Origin: a virus
Virus record (IMG/VR): IMGVR_UViG_3300050821_007408
Location: 1-41,078 of that record
DNA: 41,078 nt
Direction: 5' to 3' (one strand)
Part shown: positions 23,129 through 32,021 of the stretch, piece by piece
Layout of the letters: every line of letters starts with the position of its first letter
How positions within the stretch are numbered: position 1 is the first letter of the stretch
Program-made: the position numbers and the translations under genes
The notes under the pieces: generated by a model
What the model was told of the DNA's origin: nothing
What the model saw: only the letters and a program-made list of their open reading frames with translations
The model's database searches: none

Positions 23129-26094
23129 GCGCCGCCGCCGATCCCCTAGCCAGCATCGGCGTACCTGTAGGTGCGCCACCGCCAGCAAGCGGCGACCCAC
23201 TGGCAGGACTGGGAGCACCGGTAGGCGCGGCGAACTCCCCTCCCGCACCCGCGCCTACCGCGCCATCCAGTACGCCGCCACCCTCGACTCCCGCTCCAGA
23301 TCCGTCCATGTTTGGGCGGATCAAAGACTACATCTCCCAGACGCGCGCGCAGAATGCAGCAGCCTTCGATCAACACCCGATCCTGAAACAGATCAACGAT
23401 ATTGTGAGCACTCCGCAAAACATGAATCTGGGAGCGATTCGCGGAGCGGCACTCACAGCAGGAGGGCTGGCCCACATCGCGCGCAAGGTAACGGGCACGA
23501 CAGAATCGACAAGCGACGCGGAGAAGGGCGTACAGAGTTTCGGTGAAGGCGGCGACACCGGAGCGGAAGAAGCGGGCAAATGGATCGAGGCAGCAGGCGA
23601 GTTCATGCTGGGCGACGCCGCGCTTAAGGGCTTGAGCTACGTTGACAAACTCCGCCACATCACGCCCATCCTCAAGCTCGCAGAGAAATCGCCGATCCTG
23701 GCGAAGGCGCTGAACGCAGCGATGCAGCAGGGTTTGATTGGCGGCGCACAAGGATACGTAAAGTCGGGTGGAGATGCGACGACCGCAGCCGAAGACGCGG
23801 CGATGGCGGGAGGGACCGGCGCGTTATTGGAAGGTGGAACCGGCGTCGTCAAGAAACTCATCGGGCGATCGCGGCCAGCGGTTGAGAACATCGGCGGCGA
23901 GAACGTGCAGACACTCGCCTCGCAGCGGCCGGGAACCGGACCGCGCGGCAGCGTGACCGCGAACGAGGTTCCCAAGGTGGCAGCAGCGCAGCAGGCAGCA
24001 GCTCCGCGCGTCTTCCAGAATCTTGCGCAGCGCGCGACCCACGATGCGCTCGAGGAGGCCAACCAGGGGCGCGTTGTGGCGGGACAAATCACCGACCCCG
24101 CGCGGATGTTGCCAGCACCCGAAGGCGCTCGGCCTTATCCCTTCACCATCGAAGGACCAGGCGCAACTTCCGAGGACGTGGCCGGTGGAACGGAGCCACG
24201 CAAACGACAGATCGGAACGCAGTACGTCGCCGGAAAAGGCTCAGGCACAGCGCCGAAAACAGAACCGTACAACGAAGGCGCGTTCAAGTACGGCGATAAC
24301 GAACCGTTGCCACCCGTCAACGATCAGGAGCCGTTTCAAGGTCCGACGCACAAAGAGCCAGTGTTTCAATACCTCACCGATCTGAAGCCAGGGCAGGAGG
24401 CAGGAAGCACGAGAGTGACGGGTGGAGGAGATCTCGTCGCAGCAGACCCGGAGACGGCACAGACTCACCTGAGCCGGTTGAACGATCTGGTTGACCATCC
24501 GCCAGAAGGCGCGACACCTGGCCAGATGTCAGCGATCGAGGACGCGCGCGACAGTCTGCAAGAGCAGATGGATGTGTATCACAGCTATCAACGGACACTA
24601 CCGAACTTCAATCCGATCGACTCCGCACGCGCAGCCGAAGGTGTGGGACATTTCGGCGATGCCGCCGACCAGCTGCAGAACGCGGCCCAGCCGATCTATC
24701 AGAAGTTCGACGAGGCCACCGATGGACAGTTCAGCGATCTCAACCGCGCGAGGACCGCAGCCGGCAAGCGCGGCGACTTCACCGCGAAGCACGATTATGA
24801 AAACCAGATCGACCATCTGATCGACGAGACGCCGGGGATCTCGCGACCGGACCGTCTGCAGGCGACGAAGCTGTGGAACAAGTCGAAGGTGCTGGATGGA
24901 CTGAATGACGTGGTGAACCACGCCGCCAACGTTGACGACAAGTACTCCTCGCAGGTTGCCGGTGGCCGCGTGTTGAGTGGCGTGAGAATGCAGAACGGCC
25001 TTCAGCAGCTCATCAAGCGCTACGGTCAGGACCGCCTGGAGAGCGTGATCGGCAAAGACGGCATGGAGAACATGACCCGCATCGCGGACCTGCTGAATAC
25101 GCCGAAGGCCTCGCAGGGCTTGAAGGGCATGAGCATGAGCGTGCTGCACAACATCGCGCACGGCAAGGTGGGAGGATTCGCCGGCGCGTATCTCGGCCAC
25201 CAGATGGGCGGCTATGAGGGAGCGTTAGCGGGAGCGTATGCCGGCGCGAAGGCCGAACGATGGATGCTGCAGATGGCAGCGACCAGCCCACGCATCGGCA
25301 AGCTGCTGGATTACGCGGTAAGAAACGGCGTCTCACCGAAGACGGCGGCAGCGGGGATCTCGGCCGCGATCATTCAGGAGAACCCGCCAGAGAAACAGGA
25401 GGAGCCGAAGCAAAGCGACGAAAAGAAGCCGCTCACCATGCTGGAAGGCGAGGCCGACGACAGCGCACCCGCGAACAACACAAACGTAGACTCGAGCGCA
25501 ACGCCGCAGGCACAGGCCGACGCTGCGATCGAGAACACGCCAGCACCCGTACAGCAGGCCTACCACGCCGTAGACCCAGCAGTCGTGCAGGGCCAGCCGC
25601 TCACCGGCCGCGGCGGCAACGCAGCCGATGCCAGCGTGGACCAGGGCGCGGGCAACAACACGATCGAGATCAACGATCCGGCCAGCTTCCAACGCCACCC
25701 GGCATCGACGACGGCGCACGAGCTTGTCCATACCTGGCAGAACAATCTGCCGCCATCGGTGCAGGCAAAGATCCCTGCGGATGCCGAAGACATGAGCGCG
25801 TTCGACATCAGCGACGCCGACAAACTACGGGCGCAAGGCCACACGCTGGCGACCATCCCACGCGAGAAAGCGGCGACGATCGTACAGAAGTACATCGAAG
25901 ATCCGAAGAAAAACGCGAATCTGAAACCGTGGATTCAGGACATGGGCAACACTGCGCTCTCGAGCACATTGCCGACAGCGCCGAACGCCACAAGGTTGAA
26001 CACGACGCCACGCGCACCCGGAGTGCCAGGCGCGGACGTTGCAGGAATGGAAGCGTACTACACCCCAAGTCACAAAACGAAAGGTAAAAAATGA
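23125..26094 (+). CDS. Large internal virion protein with C-terminal HExxH zincin motif
   Basis: The 989-residue product starts at GTG 23125 overlapping the previous stop. Domains: Pro-rich disordered start (to about residue 55), a helical hydrophobic segment near residues 90-200, a central charged region, a Gly-rich membrane-like stretch around 670-710 (GGFAGAYLGHQMGGYEGALA), and at residues 865-869 HELVH in the context TTAHELVHTWQNN, the signature of DUF4157-like zinc metallopeptidases. There is no obvious third ligand. A peptidase in an ejected virion protein could open peptidoglycan-linked proteins or process other virion proteins (inference). Its end overlaps tad2 by ATGA. Confidence 0.65.
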   Translation: MSAAADPLASIGVPVGAPPPASGDPLAGLGAPVGAANSPPAPAPTAPSSTPPPSTPAPDPSMFGRIKDYISQTRAQNAAAFDQHPILKQINDIVSTPQNMNLGAIRGAALTAGGLAHIARKVTGTTESTSDAEKGVQSFGEGGDTGAEEAGKWIEAAGEFMLGDAALKGLSYVDKLRHITPILKLAEKSPILAKALNAAMQQGLIGGAQGYVKSGGDATTAAEDAAMAGGTGALLEGGTGVVKKLIGRSRPAVENIGGENVQTLASQRPGTGPRGSVTANEVPKVAAAQQAAAPRVFQNLAQRATHDALEEANQGRVVAGQITDPARMLPAPEGARPYPFTIEGPGATSEDVAGGTEPRKRQIGTQYVAGKGSGTAPKTEPYNEGAFKYGDNEPLPPVNDQEPFQGPTHKEPVFQYLTDLKPGQEAGSTRVTGGGDLVAADPETAQTHLSRLNDLVDHPPEGATPGQMSAIEDARDSLQEQMDVYHSYQRTLPNFNPIDSARAAEGVGHFGDAADQLQNAAQPIYQKFDEATDGQFSDLNRARTAAGKRGDFTAKHDYENQIDHLIDETPGISRPDRLQATKLWNKSKVLDGLNDVVNHAANVDDKYSSQVAGGRVLSGVRMQNGLQQLIKRYGQDRLESVIGKDGMENMTRIADLLNTPKASQGLKGMSMSVLHNIAHGKVGGFAGAYLGHQMGGYEGALAGAYAGAKAERWMLQMAATSPRIGKLLDYAVRNGVSPKTAAAGISAAIIQENPPEKQEEPKQSDEKKPLTMLEGEADDSAPANNTNVDSSATPQAQADAAIENTPAPVQQAYHAVDPAVVQGQPLTGRGGNAADASVDQGAGNNTIEINDPASFQRHPASTTAHELVHTWQNNLPPSVQAKIPADAEDMSAFDISDADKLRAQGHTLATIPREKAATIVQKYIEDPKKNANLKPWIQDMGNTALSSTLPTAPNATRLNTTPRAPGVPGADVAGMEAYYTPSHKTKGKK

Positions 26095-26351
26095 ATTTCG
26101 GACAAGCAATCGAAGCGTTGAAGAACGGCTATAAAGTGGCCCGCAGCGGCTGGAACGGAGTAGGGATGTATCTGTACCACGTTCCACCGGGGGAATATCC
26201 CGCACGCACCGCGATCGCGAAAGCGGAGTGGGGCGAAGAGGGCTTGGTTCCCTACCAGGCTTACATCGCCATGAAGACCGTACAGGGAACCGTGGTGCCG
26301 TGGCTGGCCTCACAGACCGATATGCTGGCCGAAGATTGGAAGGTGCTATGA
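26091..26351 (+). CDS. tad2: Tad2-family (DUF2829) anti-Thoeris protein
   Basis: The 86-residue product matches DUF2829/Tad2: MNFGQAIEALKNGYKVARSG at the start, WNGVGMYLYHVPPG, a central YQAYIAMKTVQGTVVPWLAS and the closing QTDMLAEDWKVL, all hallmark segments of the family. Phage Tad2 proteins form multimers that sequester the signalling cyclic ADP-ribose isomer made by Thoeris, and some bind CBASS cyclic dinucleotides (established for family members). Here the activity is inferred. The start overlaps the stop of the ejection-protein gene, and the stop overlaps the next gene, so it is co-translated with virion proteins. Confidence 0.88.
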   Translation: MNFGQAIEALKNGYKVARSGWNGVGMYLYHVPPGEYPARTAIAKAEWGEEGLVPYQAYIAMKTVQGTVVPWLASQTDMLAEDWKVL

Positions 26352-26569
26352 GAGCGGAAGACATCGACAACTGGTTTCAATATCACCAGCCGACGCAGAC
26401 GCAGCTCACCAAATACTTCGACTTGCGCAACTCGGCCAAGGCCTTCGCGGAGCTGTTCGACAAGAGCGTGCCGGACTGCGCGGACAAGACGGCCGCAATG
26501 CGTCATCTGCGCGAAACCGTGATGGCGATGAATCTGGCGATCGCGTGCAACCCCGAGGAGAAGGTATGA
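26348..26569 (+). CDS. acb2: Acb2/Tad1-hairpin-family nucleotide sponge
   Basis: The 73-residue product has the family pattern: FQYHQPTQTQLTKYFDLRN, AKAFAELFDKSVPD, and ETVMAMNLAIACNPEE, close to the F-x-Y-H-x-P, Y-x-x-I/L-R, VP-D and V-M-x-N-x-A-I-A positions of Acb2-type proteins. Acb2 sequesters CBASS cyclic oligonucleotides and some members the Thoeris signal; here this is inferred from sequence. The usual ANAAIAR end is altered to MNLAIAC. ATGA overlaps both neighbours. Direct linkage to tad2 makes a two-gene anti-defence pair. Confidence 0.78.
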   Translation: MRAEDIDNWFQYHQPTQTQLTKYFDLRNSAKAFAELFDKSVPDCADKTAAMRHLRETVMAMNLAIACNPEEKV

Positions 26570-27636
26570 GCCGGAAATCTATTACGCCAGCGGTACACAT
26601 CGCACGCCGTCACCAGAGCGCGCCGCGAGCTCACCCGGCCGAGGCCGAGATCCGCAAGGCCGCCGAGGAGATCGACGCCGGCCGCTACGTGCCCGACACC
26701 CGCGCGAGTGACGAGCAGGCGCTGGATGGGCTTGGCCTGGCGCTGGGCATGGGCATCAACGGCGTGGCGGTAGGCGATGCGCCGAGCTTCGACGACTGGC
26801 ACAAGGAAGAACAGGCCACCCGGCAGATGAACGAGCTGGGCCGACACCCGCGGGTGCTGGAGGCGATGGCGCGAATGGAGCGGGAGATCGAAGACGTGAA
26901 GACGCCGGAGCAGGAGCTGGAGTTGCGCTGGAGAATTCACGAGCTGCTGTCGGCCGAGCAGGAGCGCAACAAGTGGAAGGGACAGGAGCGATGGGAGGGC
27001 CGCGAGAACGAAGAGATGCGGCGCGGCGAGGTGCTGAGTCCCTGGCAGTTCCACGAGCGGCTGTGCGTGGCGCTGGGACGCAGGGATCGGGTACTCCTGA
27101 AAGACGACCGCATCGTGAAGATGAGCAGCACCGGAAAGAGCGGCCTACTTGCGCTGGTGATACGCAACCCGATGTGGAACGGCCAGACCGCCATCCAGCA
27201 CGACTACGCCCAGGTGAAGGCCGGCGAGATGAAGCAAGCGGCCGAGGGAGAGCTGGTGAAGGCGAAGCGGCTGCGCAAGGCGAAGCACAACCCCGAAGCC
27301 GACAGGAGCTTTCACCTGGCCGGCGACATGATCCAGACCGCGACCGAGATCCTGCTCGAGCGCGAGGCCTACGAGACCGAGGTTCCGGAGTTCCTGCGAG
27401 TAGGCACCCTGCAGGCCCCGCTGGGTACCGAGTGGATGATTATGGGTTTCGACGAGTTCGGCGTGCCCACGTCGGCAAAGTATGTGGGCTGGCGAACGGC
27501 GCTGATGACGATGATTCGCGCGCGGGCGATCACCGAGGAAGAGGCGCACCGAGCGTTTCCGCTAGGCACCGGGCCGGCGGCGGACTGGTACCAGCAGCAG
27601 CTTTTCATGTGGCGGAACGGAGAGACGGTGAACTAA
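26566..27636 (+). CDS. Hypothetical protein in the anti-defence cassette
   Basis: The 356-residue product is highly charged and mostly helical, with segments such as EEIDAGRYVPDTRASDEQ, LHELSAEQER-type helices (true text: HELLSAEQERNKWKGQERWE), MSSTGKSGLLALVIRNPMWN and VPEFLRVGTLQAPLGTEW. There is no transmembrane span, Cys cluster or signal peptide. TGKSGL around residue 190 is Walker-like but without the full P-loop spacing. Start ATG 26566 overlaps acb2 by ATGA with GAGGAGAAGG upstream; an earlier ATG at 26545 is less likely. Coupling to tad2 and acb2 makes it a candidate new anti-defence or host-takeover factor. Confidence 0.65.
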   Translation: MSRKSITPAVHIARRHQSAPRAHPAEAEIRKAAEEIDAGRYVPDTRASDEQALDGLGLALGMGINGVAVGDAPSFDDWHKEEQATRQMNELGRHPRVLEAMARMEREIEDVKTPEQELELRWRIHELLSAEQERNKWKGQERWEGRENEEMRRGEVLSPWQFHERLCVALGRRDRVLLKDDRIVKMSSTGKSGLLALVIRNPMWNGQTAIQHDYAQVKAGEMKQAAEGELVKAKRLRKAKHNPEADRSFHLAGDMIQTATEILLEREAYETEVPEFLRVGTLQAPLGTEWMIMGFDEFGVPTSAKYVGWRTALMTMIRARAITEEEAHRAFPLGTGPAADWYQQQLFMWRNGETVN

Positions 27637-27887
27637 TGGCATCCTTCGAGGAAGAAGAGAGAAAGATTCAGGCGCGCGCGGATAAGGCGAGAGACGAGCA
27701 GAGAGAGGCGCTGTGGCGGACACAGTGCCTGCCGAGGTTTTCCAACGCAGGGCTGACCCCGCAGCAGATCGAGGTAGCGAAGAGCACATTTTGCGCCGGG
27801 TTCGATGCTGGATGGGAGAGCCACCAGGCGTTTTTGATGAATGAATTCATTCGTGAGAATCAGAAACAAAAGGTGCATCTGGCATGA
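27636..27887 (+). CDS. 83-aa charged helical protein
   Basis: It shares one base with the preceding stop (TAATG). The 83-residue product is a long charged helix (ASFEEEERKIQARADKARDE) followed by LTPQQIEVAKSTFCAGFDAG and a short amphipathic end. No family is recognised. It may partner the 356-aa protein upstream or the hydrolase candidate downstream, with which it overlaps by ATGA. Confidence 0.6.
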   Translation: MASFEEEERKIQARADKARDEQREALWRTQCLPRFSNAGLTPQQIEVAKSTFCAGFDAGWESHQAFLMNEFIRENQKQKVHLA

Positions 27888-28327
27888 CACAGAAAGACGT
27901 TGACCGCGTGATGCTGGTGCGCTACGCCGCGTTCGAGGCTGGGCCGCGCGGGAGCCTCGAAGAGATGAAGGCCATCTGCTACTGTCTGCGCAATCGCGTG
28001 CGCGCGGGGTGGGGCGAGTGGATGGATGTGATCGAGACTGCCGACGAACACCGCGCCAACGAACCGAACGAGCTGATACGCATCGACCACAACAGCCGCG
28101 CCTACCAGAGATTGCTGCACGAGGTGGACGATATCTATTTCGGCCACAGCTCCAACTACGGCGACGGCCCGACGCTCGAAGACACTCTGTGCGAGAAACA
28201 GCGCCCCTGCTTCTACTGGATGTATCTCAACCGGCCGATCCGGCAATGGTTCAAGGACACCATCGCCACCGACAAACAAAACCACCCCAGCAACGCGACG
28301 ATGGGGCTTATGATGTTTTTTGAATAA
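27884..28327 (+). CDS. SleB-like cell-wall hydrolase (endolysin) candidate
   Basis: The 147-residue product begins VMLVRYAAFEAGPRGSLEEM and continues KAICYCLRNRVRAGWGEWMD, a pattern like the SleB/hydrolase_2 fold (acidic residue in A-x-x-E-A, then a helix ending in N-R-V-R). The rest has FYWMYLNRPIRQWFKDT and HPSNATMGLMMFF, where SleB proteins have HxxG-type aromatic ends. If right, it would be the lytic transglycosylase/endolysin. No holin with an obvious span lies next to it, and no signal peptide is present. Other assignments are possible. Confidence 0.45.
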   Translation: MTQKDVDRVMLVRYAAFEAGPRGSLEEMKAICYCLRNRVRAGWGEWMDVIETADEHRANEPNELIRIDHNSRAYQRLLHEVDDIYFGHSSNYGDGPTLEDTLCEKQRPCFYWMYLNRPIRQWFKDTIATDKQNHPSNATMGLMMFFE

Positions 28328-28335
28328 CCCTCCCC

Positions 28336-29109
28336 ATGCCCCTATCTCCTCAGATCACATTAACCGCGACGCTGCAAGATGTCAGCGGCAACACGGCCGG
28401 AACCACAGCAAGCCCTGCGGTGCTGCGAGTCGCGCTGTGCGGGTTCGGGCTGACGCTGCCTTGCATCCCAGGAACCTCGAACGTCGTGCAGGTAGGCCCC
28501 GAAGATTTTTATGACGACGGGAGCGGCATCAGCATCAAGCTGTGGGGAAACGATGTCATCTTTCCCGCTGGCACCTACTACGCCATCACACTGCTTGACG
28601 GCGACGGCAACATTCTGCAGTGCGGCGCGTACCGGTTTACCGGCGCACAGACCATCGACCTGAGTAACGCTCCGCAGATTTATCCGATACCGCCAACTCC
28701 CGCACCAGGCATCCCTGTACTGACAAACCCACCGGGAGCCGCACTCCAGACGATCGACGGATCAATCACGATCGACGGCAACCTGATTGTGACGGGAAGC
28801 ATTAACGGCGGCGGGTTGGTGATTGTTCCGATCGTTGCAGGAGTGGCCGAGTTCGACGGAACCCACGGAAGCAGCCAGAGCCTCACTCTGACCGAGAATG
28901 TAACTTCGACCGCTGCAAATTTCGTCGCCGGCGCAACAATCATGACGTTGATCAAACAGGACGGCACCGGAGGTTGGACGATGACCTGGCCGGCGAACTT
29001 CATCAACGTTCCGGCGATCAACCCCGCTCCGAATGGAGCGACCGCGCAGATATGGATGAAGGACGAAGCTGCAAACTACTATCCCTTTGGAGGCGCAACA
29101 TGGAGCTGA
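28336..29109 (+). CDS. Fibre/tailspike-type protein
   Basis: The 257-residue product starts PLSPQITLTATLQDVSGNTA and includes NGxxLxVTGSIN-type repeats (GNLIVTGSINGGGLVIVP) and Gly/Thr-rich beta strands typical of phage fibre shafts. It has no clear ribosome site; the start lies 8 bases after the hydrolase gene, so translation is probably coupled. Position among adsorption genes fits a fibre or collar protein. It overlaps the signal-peptide protein at 29100. Confidence 0.55.
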   Translation: MPLSPQITLTATLQDVSGNTAGTTASPAVLRVALCGFGLTLPCIPGTSNVVQVGPEDFYDDGSGISIKLWGNDVIFPAGTYYAITLLDGDGNILQCGAYRFTGAQTIDLSNAPQIYPIPPTPAPGIPVLTNPPGAALQTIDGSITIDGNLIVTGSINGGGLVIVPIVAGVAEFDGTHGSSQSLTLTENVTSTAANFVAGATIMTLIKQDGTGGWTMTWPANFINVPAINPAPNGATAQIWMKDEAANYYPFGGATWS

Positions 29110-29414
29110 GAAAGAAAAACTTTTGGGCAATCGCATTTTTAACAATCGCAACCTCGTTATTTGCGCAGCCTAGCGCAGCAGTATCTTCCAACTCGAAATC
29201 GCCCGCAACCGTAACCCATCTCACGGCTGCCGAACAAGCGAAACTCGATCACGCGCGCGCGATTGCGGCCACGTCAGAGGATGTGAGGCCAGTACAAGCG
29301 GAGATCGACGCCATCGTAAAGGCCCACCCCGGATATCACTGGGAAGATCACGGAATTCTCAGCTACAACAGCGGTTTGGTGGCGAATACCAAAAAGGGAG
29401 GTAAGCCGCAGTGA
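29100..29414 (+). CDS. Secreted 104-aa protein with signal peptide
   Basis: GGAGG precedes ATG 29100. The N-terminus is MELRKKNFWAIAFLTIAT followed by SLFAQPSAA, a basic region, a hydrophobic core and a signal-peptidase-like A-Q boundary: a Sec signal peptide. The mature part (about 80 residues) is helical with DHARAIAATSEDVRPV and ends GGKPQ. It would go to the envelope or periplasm. In the fibre gene cluster this is unusual; a superinfection-exclusion or lysis accessory role is possible. Confidence 0.6.
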   Translation: MELRKKNFWAIAFLTIATSLFAQPSAAVSSNSKSPATVTHLTAAEQAKLDHARAIAATSEDVRPVQAEIDAIVKAHPGYHWEDHGILSYNSGLVANTKKGGKPQ

Positions 29415-31906
29415 GAAAGAAAAACCTTTGGCTTGCCCTGGCGCTACTGAGCGTCCAATGCTTCGCACAGCAGACGATCGCGCCATTCAAGACGCAGCAG
29501 GCGAACACGGTTTTCTACGTCAACATGGGCGCGGGCACGACGCTGACCACGATTCAGAAGACCGTCACCGCCGCGTGCGCGTATTCGACCGCGACGGTGG
29601 TAGACATCCTGCCTGGCTCGAATCCCAGCGACACGATCGCAGGCCTAACCAGCGCATGTACCAACACAAGGATCTTCGACCAGCGAGTCAGTCCCGCCGA
29701 CAATTACTCCTGCACGTCGGGCGGCTGCACGCTTGTGCCATATTCGGGACCAACCTCGGCAGTCACCGATAACATCCTGATCAATTCGCCATCGACCGGA
29801 CTCTATTTTGCGAACACGGATTCGATCGGCTTGCTGGTTGTGGGCGGGTTCCCCGAACTCCTCGCAGGCCAATTGGGTATCCCCACAGGCAATCGGCATA
29901 TCAACGCGATCGGGAGCGCGTCTCTGGCCGACATGCTCAGCTGCAATACACCCGGAACCGGCAACTGCACCCAGAACGGCACATGGCCGCTTACTTTTCC
30001 TTTGGGAGTGACCAGTAATTCCAAGGCACTGTTAGAGGCTGCGTACAACGATGTTTCCAATATCGGGGGCGCCCCCAACGCAGCCCAAAGCAGCTATTAC
30101 GGAGGGGGACTCAAGGCGTGGATGCTGGAGTTCGGCATTCCCGACAGCCAGAAACTTGCCGCCAACTCCTCGATCTGCACGACGACGGGAACGTGGACCA
30201 CGGTTAGCGCTGTGCCCGGAACGTCATCCGGCGTATTTCCGGCCGGAACTCTCCAGACCCTCACCCCTGGCGCGACGATCACATGCACCACGCGCAACGC
30301 CACCGATGCCGGTTTCATCGGATACAAATCCACCGGCAGCACCACGGCGACGATGACGATCAGCGCGGTCAACGCCGGCGTCACCTACAACATCGTGGAC
30401 CCGTACACCGGCAGCACGACGCTCAATCAAAACGCGCCGTACACGTCATTTTGGGGAGGCACGGCGAACCTCTACGCGGTTGGACAAGCGGGCATGGCAG
30501 GCGGATATACGACCATCACGTTGACCGCTGCGAACAATTCGAGCGATCCGGTAATCGTGTCTGGCGTGTACTTTCTTTCCCCATCGAGCAGCCTGCAGAA
30601 TTACCCCGCAGTTGAAATGATGCTCGAATCCCGCGCGGGATGTAACGGAGCCTGCAGCAGCGTAGCCGGCCCGCAGCACGATGACGCCAACACGAATGTG
30701 ATGCGAGGGATACAGATCGCGACTGTGAACGAGCTGCGATCGAATGGCCTCAACATCAGCTACTACGATCCGAACGCGACCCCACCGGGATACAACTCAT
30801 CCGATCCGGCACAAACGGCGGACGGCACTCACCCCAACGGCATCAGCTCGCCCTTCCTCGCGAATGTCGGGTTTGTGAATCTTAACTCCGCAGCAACGAC
30901 ACAGGATCACTTTCTGCCAGTGGTGGCCGGCAACAACGTAACCGTGCCGACGACGCCGAATTTTCTGAATGCGCCATCGGGGATTTTAACCGCGGTTCAG
31001 AATATCTTCCCCGTAGTCGTGGGCGGCGGAAATAGTTTCAATGGAATCGGAATCCAGGGCGGAACAGGACTAACGAGCTATCTAGGAACCGTCGCGCAAC
31101 AACAACAGGCCAGCACGCTCAACACGTTTTTCAACGGCGCAAACTGGCCTTACACGCAAAATGGGATCTTGGCAGCTTTCCGCATTTTAAACAGTTCGGG
31201 ATCTGATTCCGCTTTTCAGGTTAGCGTATGTCCCACTGGCACGGCGGGATCAAATAGCAACATGGATACAATCTGCGTTGCTCAGTACACGAAGTCGGGA
31301 ACGAGCAACAACCAAACCTGGTTCAATTCGCGAGCCGGCAATCCGACCTTTCCCACAAACGCCGCCCTGTGCCTCAACCCTTCCTGCAATTGGATGACGG
31401 ATTTTAGCGGGAATGAAACAGCCGCCAGCGTTACGACGCCCAGCGCTTCGGTGCAGAATACGACCGTGGCCGGCGACGTGACCACTTTCGACAACACCAC
31501 CGGGCATCTGCACGACAGCGGCATCCCCTCGAGCACACTGGCATCCACCGCACTCACGAATTCATGGCCAGCGGCGCAGGATTTTTCGACGATCGCCGCG
31601 ACTGTATCAATCAACAATGAGCCGGGATTGCAGATTGTCTCCGTCGCCGGCTGCGCGATCGCCGCAGGAACCATCGGCACGTTTTGCGCGGCGACCATCA
31701 CAATGTCCACGCCAGAGCCGGATACGGGCTACGAAGTTTCGGGGTGTTCGTTCACCGAAGGGACCGGATCGACCGGGCCATTGAGCATGGGGAGCGTCTT
31801 CAACAAGACCACCACAACTTTCGAGGTAAGCCTTGTAGCGCCAACCACGGCATCCGCCAACACCGCCAGCGCCGGCGCGATCATCTGTATGGTGACTCAC
31901 CCATAA
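29411..31906 (+). CDS. Tail-fibre/adhesin with signal peptide and SGNH-esterase-like region
   Basis: The 831-residue product starts at GTG 29411 (GGGAGG upstream; stop-start overlap). It has a Sec-like signal (MRKKNLWLALALLSVQ CFAQQT). The body is beta-rich with many Thr, Asn and Ser. About residues 460-500 contain SYYDPN and later DGTHPNG, resembling the C-terminal D-x-x-H block of SGNH/GDSL esterases; a GDS-type nucleophile is not clear (SASLADML at about residue 170 is the best candidate). The end has TTGHLHDSG, common in fibre tips. It probably deacetylates surface glycan during adsorption (inference). Confidence 0.6.
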   Translation: MRKKNLWLALALLSVQCFAQQTIAPFKTQQANTVFYVNMGAGTTLTTIQKTVTAACAYSTATVVDILPGSNPSDTIAGLTSACTNTRIFDQRVSPADNYSCTSGGCTLVPYSGPTSAVTDNILINSPSTGLYFANTDSIGLLVVGGFPELLAGQLGIPTGNRHINAIGSASLADMLSCNTPGTGNCTQNGTWPLTFPLGVTSNSKALLEAAYNDVSNIGGAPNAAQSSYYGGGLKAWMLEFGIPDSQKLAANSSICTTTGTWTTVSAVPGTSSGVFPAGTLQTLTPGATITCTTRNATDAGFIGYKSTGSTTATMTISAVNAGVTYNIVDPYTGSTTLNQNAPYTSFWGGTANLYAVGQAGMAGGYTTITLTAANNSSDPVIVSGVYFLSPSSSLQNYPAVEMMLESRAGCNGACSSVAGPQHDDANTNVMRGIQIATVNELRSNGLNISYYDPNATPPGYNSSDPAQTADGTHPNGISSPFLANVGFVNLNSAATTQDHFLPVVAGNNVTVPTTPNFLNAPSGILTAVQNIFPVVVGGGNSFNGIGIQGGTGLTSYLGTVAQQQQASTLNTFFNGANWPYTQNGILAAFRILNSSGSDSAFQVSVCPTGTAGSNSNMDTICVAQYTKSGTSNNQTWFNSRAGNPTFPTNAALCLNPSCNWMTDFSGNETAASVTTPSASVQNTTVAGDVTTFDNTTGHLHDSGIPSSTLASTALTNSWPAAQDFSTIAATVSINNEPGLQIVSVAGCAIAAGTIGTFCAATITMSTPEPDTGYEVSGCSFTEGTGSTGPLSMGSVFNKTTTTFEVSLVAPTTASANTASAGAIICMVTHP

Positions 31907-31908
31907 CG

Positions 31909-32004
31909 CTAGAAGCTGTAGGGACGCCACTCGTCCAGCTCATCATCGCTGGCCCAGCCGAGGCGTTTCCGATAGGCCTTCCATAGTCTCTTGAGCAGCT
32001 TCAT
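31909..32004 (-). CDS. 31-aa basic peptide ORF, convergent
   Basis: The minus-strand ORF MKLLKRLWKAYRKRLGWASD plus DELDEWRPYSF is basic at the start and acidic/aromatic at the end. AGGAT lies 11 bases upstream, a weak ribosome site. It occupies the gap between the fibre gene and the promoter at 32022, ending 3 bases from the fibre stop. Length and composition fit a real micro-ORF but could be chance. Confidence 0.35.
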   Translation of the reverse strand: MKLLKRLWKAYRKRLGWASDDELDEWRPYSF

Positions 32005-32021
32005 CGCGCCAGTCTATCCTT

